From NCBI GenBank assembly GCA_016806645.1, contig JACSYO010001810.1, positions 2,762,001 to 2,826,000 of the forward strand: DNA of 64,000 bases. Direction: 5' to 3'. The DNA is from Ophiodon elongatus. Taxonomy: Eukaryota > Chordata > Actinopteri > Perciformes > Hexagrammidae. Both the position numbers and the translations under genes were made by a program. Of the stretch, positions 60,201-64,000 are shown one piece after another; position 1 is the stretch's first letter, and each line of letters starts with the position of its first letter. The notes under the pieces are model-generated. The model ran no database searches, was not told the DNA's origin, and worked only from the letters and a program-made list of their open reading frames with translations.

Positions 60201-61140
60201 TCAGAGAATTGAATTAATTTATTGCTGCCAGGATGTAATGAGAATTTCAATAAAAAGATCAAAAATGTTTTTGAAGAAGATAACCAAACCTACTTTTAAG
60301 TGACAATGAAATTACAACAAATATAATCATGTGCTTATTATTATCTGAATCTGTATTGTTTCCTTTCCTCGTTTTCTTCCGCGTAATGGTGGTTAATGTT
60401 TCTTTGTATACCCCATATTGTTCTGAAAAACAAAGCTTTGTTTATCTACCATAAAAAGCAGTTGACCTGCATGTACATAACATTTTTGCCTCGTCCACTC
60501 ACGGCCATTAATCACTGGTAGGATTTAGGCAAGAATTATTAAATTTCACTTAATTTTTAAAATTCAGCCCATTGCTCCTTTTGGTCTATAATTATCTTTC
60601 ATGGCCGGTGGGGGATGCATAACAGGTTTGTATACAACTAATACAGCAAAACCGATAAATACAAAGAAGAGGACGATGAGAAAAGAAGCCAAGACTTCAG
60701 CACAGTGTCACCAGATAAGCTGAGAGACAAGCGGGTGATAATTGTTGTGGGAGCCACGGGAGCAATAGGCTCTTTGAGAGAAAGGTAACAAACCAGCAAA
60801 ACAATAGAGATGAATCACAGTGGAGGAGCTGCTGCTGCAGTTTACCTTCCACTGAGGCCCTATTAGAGTCAGCTCACAAGTTTTATGTTTCAGCCATAGA
60901 CTTCTAGTTACAAGCCCAGGCTTCAAAGGAAATATATTTTTAAAGAAATCCCTGCTTTTGAAAGTTTTAGGTTTGAAGCTTTTTTTGTGAAAGATTAATA
61001 ATTTACCTTTGTTGTTACTCATCAAATATTCAATAATTGATCTCCAGAGATGAGATAATGTGACCTGATATATACTCTAACATAACAAGTCTCTTGCTAA
61101 GTTGAACAGCAGGACAGGATGTTATTGCTTTAAAGTTTAC
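57281..61140. other. intergenic, no gene; one homeobox-rich stretch
   Basis: About 3.9 kb. 60500-60620 has CACGGCCATTAATCACTGG and AATTATTAAATTTCAC words and may be regulatory. The 130-codon (57495-57887) and 126-codon (59142-59522) minus frames are not protein-like. Confidence 0.4.
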
Positions 61141-61144
61141 TCCA

Positions 61145-61400
61145 AAATTTGTCAGACAATTGAGCTTAATCTCAATTAGAGCACCATGGGTTGTCTGTCA
61201 ACGAAAAAAATGGCATTGTTCGGTGGCTTCATCCAGCGAGAGAGCAATGTTTTTGTAAGGTGACCTGGGCAACTATGCTGTGTCAACTGGTGTCAGGCTA
61301 CAAGTGCAATATACCAGCTTGCCCGCAGGCTAAACCCCAAACGGGGCCCCTTGTGTCCCAAACAACGCAACCAAAGATAAGGCTCCAAGCCTCCTCCTTG
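61145..61400. promoter_or_regulatory. candidate conserved non-coding element
   Basis: AATTGAG CTTAAT CTCAATT (61158-61177) is a 7-bp-arm inverted repeat of homeobox-like sites, followed by unique sequence with GGCATTGTTCGGTGGC and GTAAGGTGACCTGGGC. Texture-based call. Confidence 0.27.
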
Positions 61401-61655
61401 TCAAATATTTCTGGTTGAAAGCGTCAGAAAAGGTGACACAGCCACGCTGACTAGACAGGAAACCGGTTAGCGAACCTCTGTTTGGTATGTCAGCAGATCA
61501 CAGTTGAACTATAGAGCGTCAATAAATACGGGTGCCAGAAAAGGCACTTAAAGGGGTATCCTTATCAGGCGGTGTGAACAGTAGGAGTTCATCATCTAAA
61601 TTGATAATTCTCTAATGTGCGACTATGCTTAAGATTTGTTCTTTTGTTCCTTCAG

Positions 61656-61806
61656 GACAGAAGTCGAGAGCCCTCCTCTAATGGGACCCTGCACCACAGA
61701 TGAAGCTTTGTCTCTCATCAAAGAAGAGGAAGTCCTCTGCTGCTGTACGCAGTGCCCCTCAGAGAGCAAGTTACAGGCGACGCAGCATCTTTCATGTTCC
61801 AGTTAA
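61656..61806 (+). CDS. candidate terminal exon, 50 codons including stop, unknown protein
   Basis: TTTGTTCTTTTGTTCCTTCAG (61635-61655) is a strong acceptor-like tract. Directly after it one frame, entered with one base of a split codon, stays open for 49 codons to TAA at 61804-61806. It reads TEVESPPLMGPCTTDEALSL at the start, then an acidic IKEEE stretch and a Cys-rich CCCTQC. Composition is more protein-like than other frames here. An AATAAA lies at 61937-61942, 131 bases after the stop. In-frame stop TAA at 61630-61632 means it cannot extend upstream without splicing. I do not recognise the protein and see no upstream exon or donor in the window. It may be chance. Confidence 0.2.
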
Positions 61807-61936
61807 GGGGAAGAGGGACAAGTGAACAACCCAACCTTTAACCCTCATGTGACTTTTCAGAGCATGTGGTGATCTGTCTAAAGTTTGAGCCACAGAAACA
61901 ATGACCAATCATTGACTGACCAGAGCGGCAGGCAAT

Positions 61937-61942
61937 AATAAA
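61937..61942 (+). terminator. possible poly(A) signal for the candidate exon
   Basis: AATAAA hexamer in an AT-rich run, 131 bases after the candidate stop codon. Common by chance in such sequence. Confidence 0.15.
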
Positions 61943-62199
61943 TAATTTTTCTTGAATTTGGAATTGGGTAAATATTCAGGGGGTCTAATTAATTTCCCTT
62001 GAACAATGCAAGTTTTTGCCTTTCGGAAACAAACCAGGCCATCCAGTTCAGTGGTTCTCAAAATGGGATGCAGGAAAAACTCATTAGGTTTCCCTTCACC
62101 TCCCTCAGCTGTGGTTGAGCTACAGCAGGTTAAGTGTCACTCAGAAATTAGCGTTCTCCTGGTAGAGCAGTGGACGCCACATCAGCTGCTACCATTTTT

Positions 62200-62350
62200 G
62201 TAACTACATTAAACAAACCCTCTGAAGGCCTCAATGATGCATGCAATCTTAATTTTTATTACAGCAATTTATTATACACTCCCCAAGCTTATGACAGCCC
62301 CGACTGTCATTAACAGATTAATTATAATTTCCCCCCGCGCTCAGAGTTGA
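62200..62350. promoter_or_regulatory. candidate conserved non-coding element with paired TGACAG sites
   Basis: ATGACAG and CTGTCAT (62291-62297 and 62304-62310) face each other across CCCCGA. They are followed by TAACAGATTAATTATAATT, and preceded by GCATGCAATCTTAATTTTTA. TGACAG is the TALE-homeodomain (MEIS/TGIF) half-site, and TAATTA is a homeobox core. Regulatory role is inferred. Confidence 0.37.
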
Positions 62351-63329
62351 AGAGAAACGTGAACACATACAGGCGCCCCTTTAAAAACAATGAGAGTTGG
62401 GTAACCATGTTTCATCATTCCGGTGGCTTTACCCTTCACCCTTACTGAAAGTAAATGAAATGAAGTAACGAGGGGTCTGGCTCCTGTGGTCCTCCCTGCA
62501 GCCACTGTGCATAACAAAGCGATCAGACACAACTAGTTCACTTCAAAGAGGAGAATCTCCTCCCATTTCATCATGTGACAAGAAACTCTTAGGCCTTTCG
62601 ATCCCACCTCCTTTGTGCCATTGTTCAAAAAATATGGCACATGTATTCCATGAAGGGTTTTAGCCGGACTCAAAGTTTTGGTAAAGAAGAAAATGCCAAA
62701 ACCAAAAGGTAAGTTCCCCTGGCTTCAAAGAACTCCCTGCTATTTGCTGCTCCTCAACTGCACCAACGTCTAGTTAAGTTGTTTACCGCCGAGGCCACAA
62801 CAGACAGGACATTTTTGTTAATGACTTGAAGTTGTTTTCTCAAGCCTGAACAATAAACAAAATCCTACACTTATAAAACATTTCCCAGCTCTCTTTGGGC
62901 CTAGTGTCAACTCAGATTTCAATTAAAGAAAGTTGTATTTAGACCACAGAGAAGGTGTGAGCCTACATACTGACAATAAAAATGTATTCCAGAGACAAAC
63001 TCCTCAACAGCCACAGAGAAACAAGCTGCTTGTCTAAATGTGTGAAGACTATTGCACTTCAAAAACTGTGATATCATAAAAACGCAATGATAAAATAATG
63101 CATAGCTTGTCACAAAAGTTGGGAATACATGAACATGTCACAAGCACACAAAGGTGCTAGGAACCAGCTAACATTAGCAGCTGTTCTATTATGAACAGCC
63201 ACTCAATGAATGTCATTCTCCAGCAAATTAAAGCAAGAGGACAGAGATATGAGGTCAGAGTAAGTTTAGCTAATTTGTACTAAAAGCTGTAAGGCAAGAC
63301 CATTAAAAAGCTAGTTGGGCGTAGGGTAA
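62351..63329. other. intergenic, nothing recognised
   Basis: Unique sequence with no gene or repeat signal beyond short AT-rich words. Confidence 0.45.
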
Positions 63330-63450
63330 TAGCCCAATATTGGACAAAGGTGGGGATTTAAACTCATTAGATCACCCTTAATCATCTCTAATGACCTTCA
63401 CCTGTAATTTGCACCTCATAAAAGTTCTTCCATCTTAGAATTCATCATCT
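63330..63450. promoter_or_regulatory. candidate conserved non-coding element with mirrored homeobox sites
   Basis: GGACAAAGGTGGGG (TCF/LEF-like), TCATTAGA (63364-63371) and its exact reverse complement TCTAATGA (63387-63394) flanking CCCTTAATC, then TTCACCTGTAATTTGCACC. Compact and repeat-free. Strong enhancer-like texture; conservation untested. Confidence 0.37.
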
Positions 63451-64000
63451 TGGGTTACACTGATGAATTTAAAAAGACAGTAAGATTGAGAGAGAGAGAG
63501 TAAGTGTTGGTCTATGAATGGTTGAATATGTTATATATTATATAATGGTCATGGACAATACTGTCTGCCAAACAATGACAGGACATCTCAAACATAGGTC
63601 AACTCAACAGTTAGAAGCACAGAAGCCCCTTCACACAACTAACACACCAATCATAACAATTTAACTTTACCATGTAGGGAAATCCTGCTGTTTACTATCA
63701 AAATATAAGAAACATTATCCTACATCGTATGTTCGTTCAAAGAGGGATGCCTGCAATGTTTAAAGGCAAAGCTTCGCTCATAACAAACTGTGTCAATAAA
63801 TTATGTACCGCATCTTATTTATCGGACACACAGGATCATCACAAGAGACTTTGCACAGCTGGTTGTGACTGTTCTCTGAAATGTTACAAGCTTAACAACG
63901 CAATGTATTTTCCATCCAAAGCCATAAATCTGCCACCTCTTTCAACTGTCACCAAGTCACACACTGAACAACTCATCACCAAAGCATTGTTCACAGAGCT
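63451..64000. other. intergenic; short (GA)n at 63488-63500
   Basis: One short GA tract and a small AT-rich palindromic word (ATATATTATATAAT region, about 63532-63546). Nothing else recognised. Confidence 0.45.

Overview
This window reads as nuclear DNA of a bony fish, most likely a spiny-rayed (percomorph) teleost. It is AT-rich and rich in CA/GT microsatellites. It also carries several degraded dispersed repeats whose wording I recognise from percomorph genomes. These identifications are from memory of repeat wording; no database was searched. No bacterial gene organisation, operon, CRISPR array or rRNA is present.

I find no convincing protein-coding gene. The longest open frames (up to 154 codons) look like chance: low complexity, antisense to microsatellites, no recognisable domain, no exon structure. 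Three spots have a good splice-acceptor-like tract followed by an open frame (18090, 32399, 61656). The last, a possible 50-codon terminal exon ending in TAA with a poly(A)-signal-like word downstream, is the best lead for a hidden transcript. The window is best described as intergenic or long-intron DNA of gene-desert type.

Layout. 1-8.6 kb: CA repeat, a C-tract, a pair of RFX X-box-like sites (3383 and 3593), a dispersed-repeat block (4895-5403), two copies of another repeat (3995 and 7190), and AT-rich candidate conserved non-coding elements (CNEs). 9-16.3 kb: a tRNA-derived SINE-like fragment and two of three same-oriented copies of one repeat family; the second contains a perfect 21-bp-arm hairpin. 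16.3-23.5 kb: mostly featureless. 23.5-27.2 kb: transposon-derived cluster, including a nearly full-length palindromic miniature element of about 570 bp. 28-31 kb: candidate CNEs, third copy of the repeat family, and a long TA tract. 32-43 kb: several CTCF-like motifs, a G-quadruplex-prone tract next to a tRNA-like SINE head, and a 46-bp palindrome at the edge of an AT microsatellite. 43-64 kb: stretches resembling vertebrate CNEs (homeodomain, octamer and TGACAG words), one short element with terminal inverted repeats (54173-54502), and the candidate terminal exon.

If the window has a function, it is probably cis-regulatory: blocks of non-repetitive AT-rich sequence with clustered homeobox-type motifs, separated by decayed mobile elements and possible insulator sites. 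The target gene cannot be named from this sequence.
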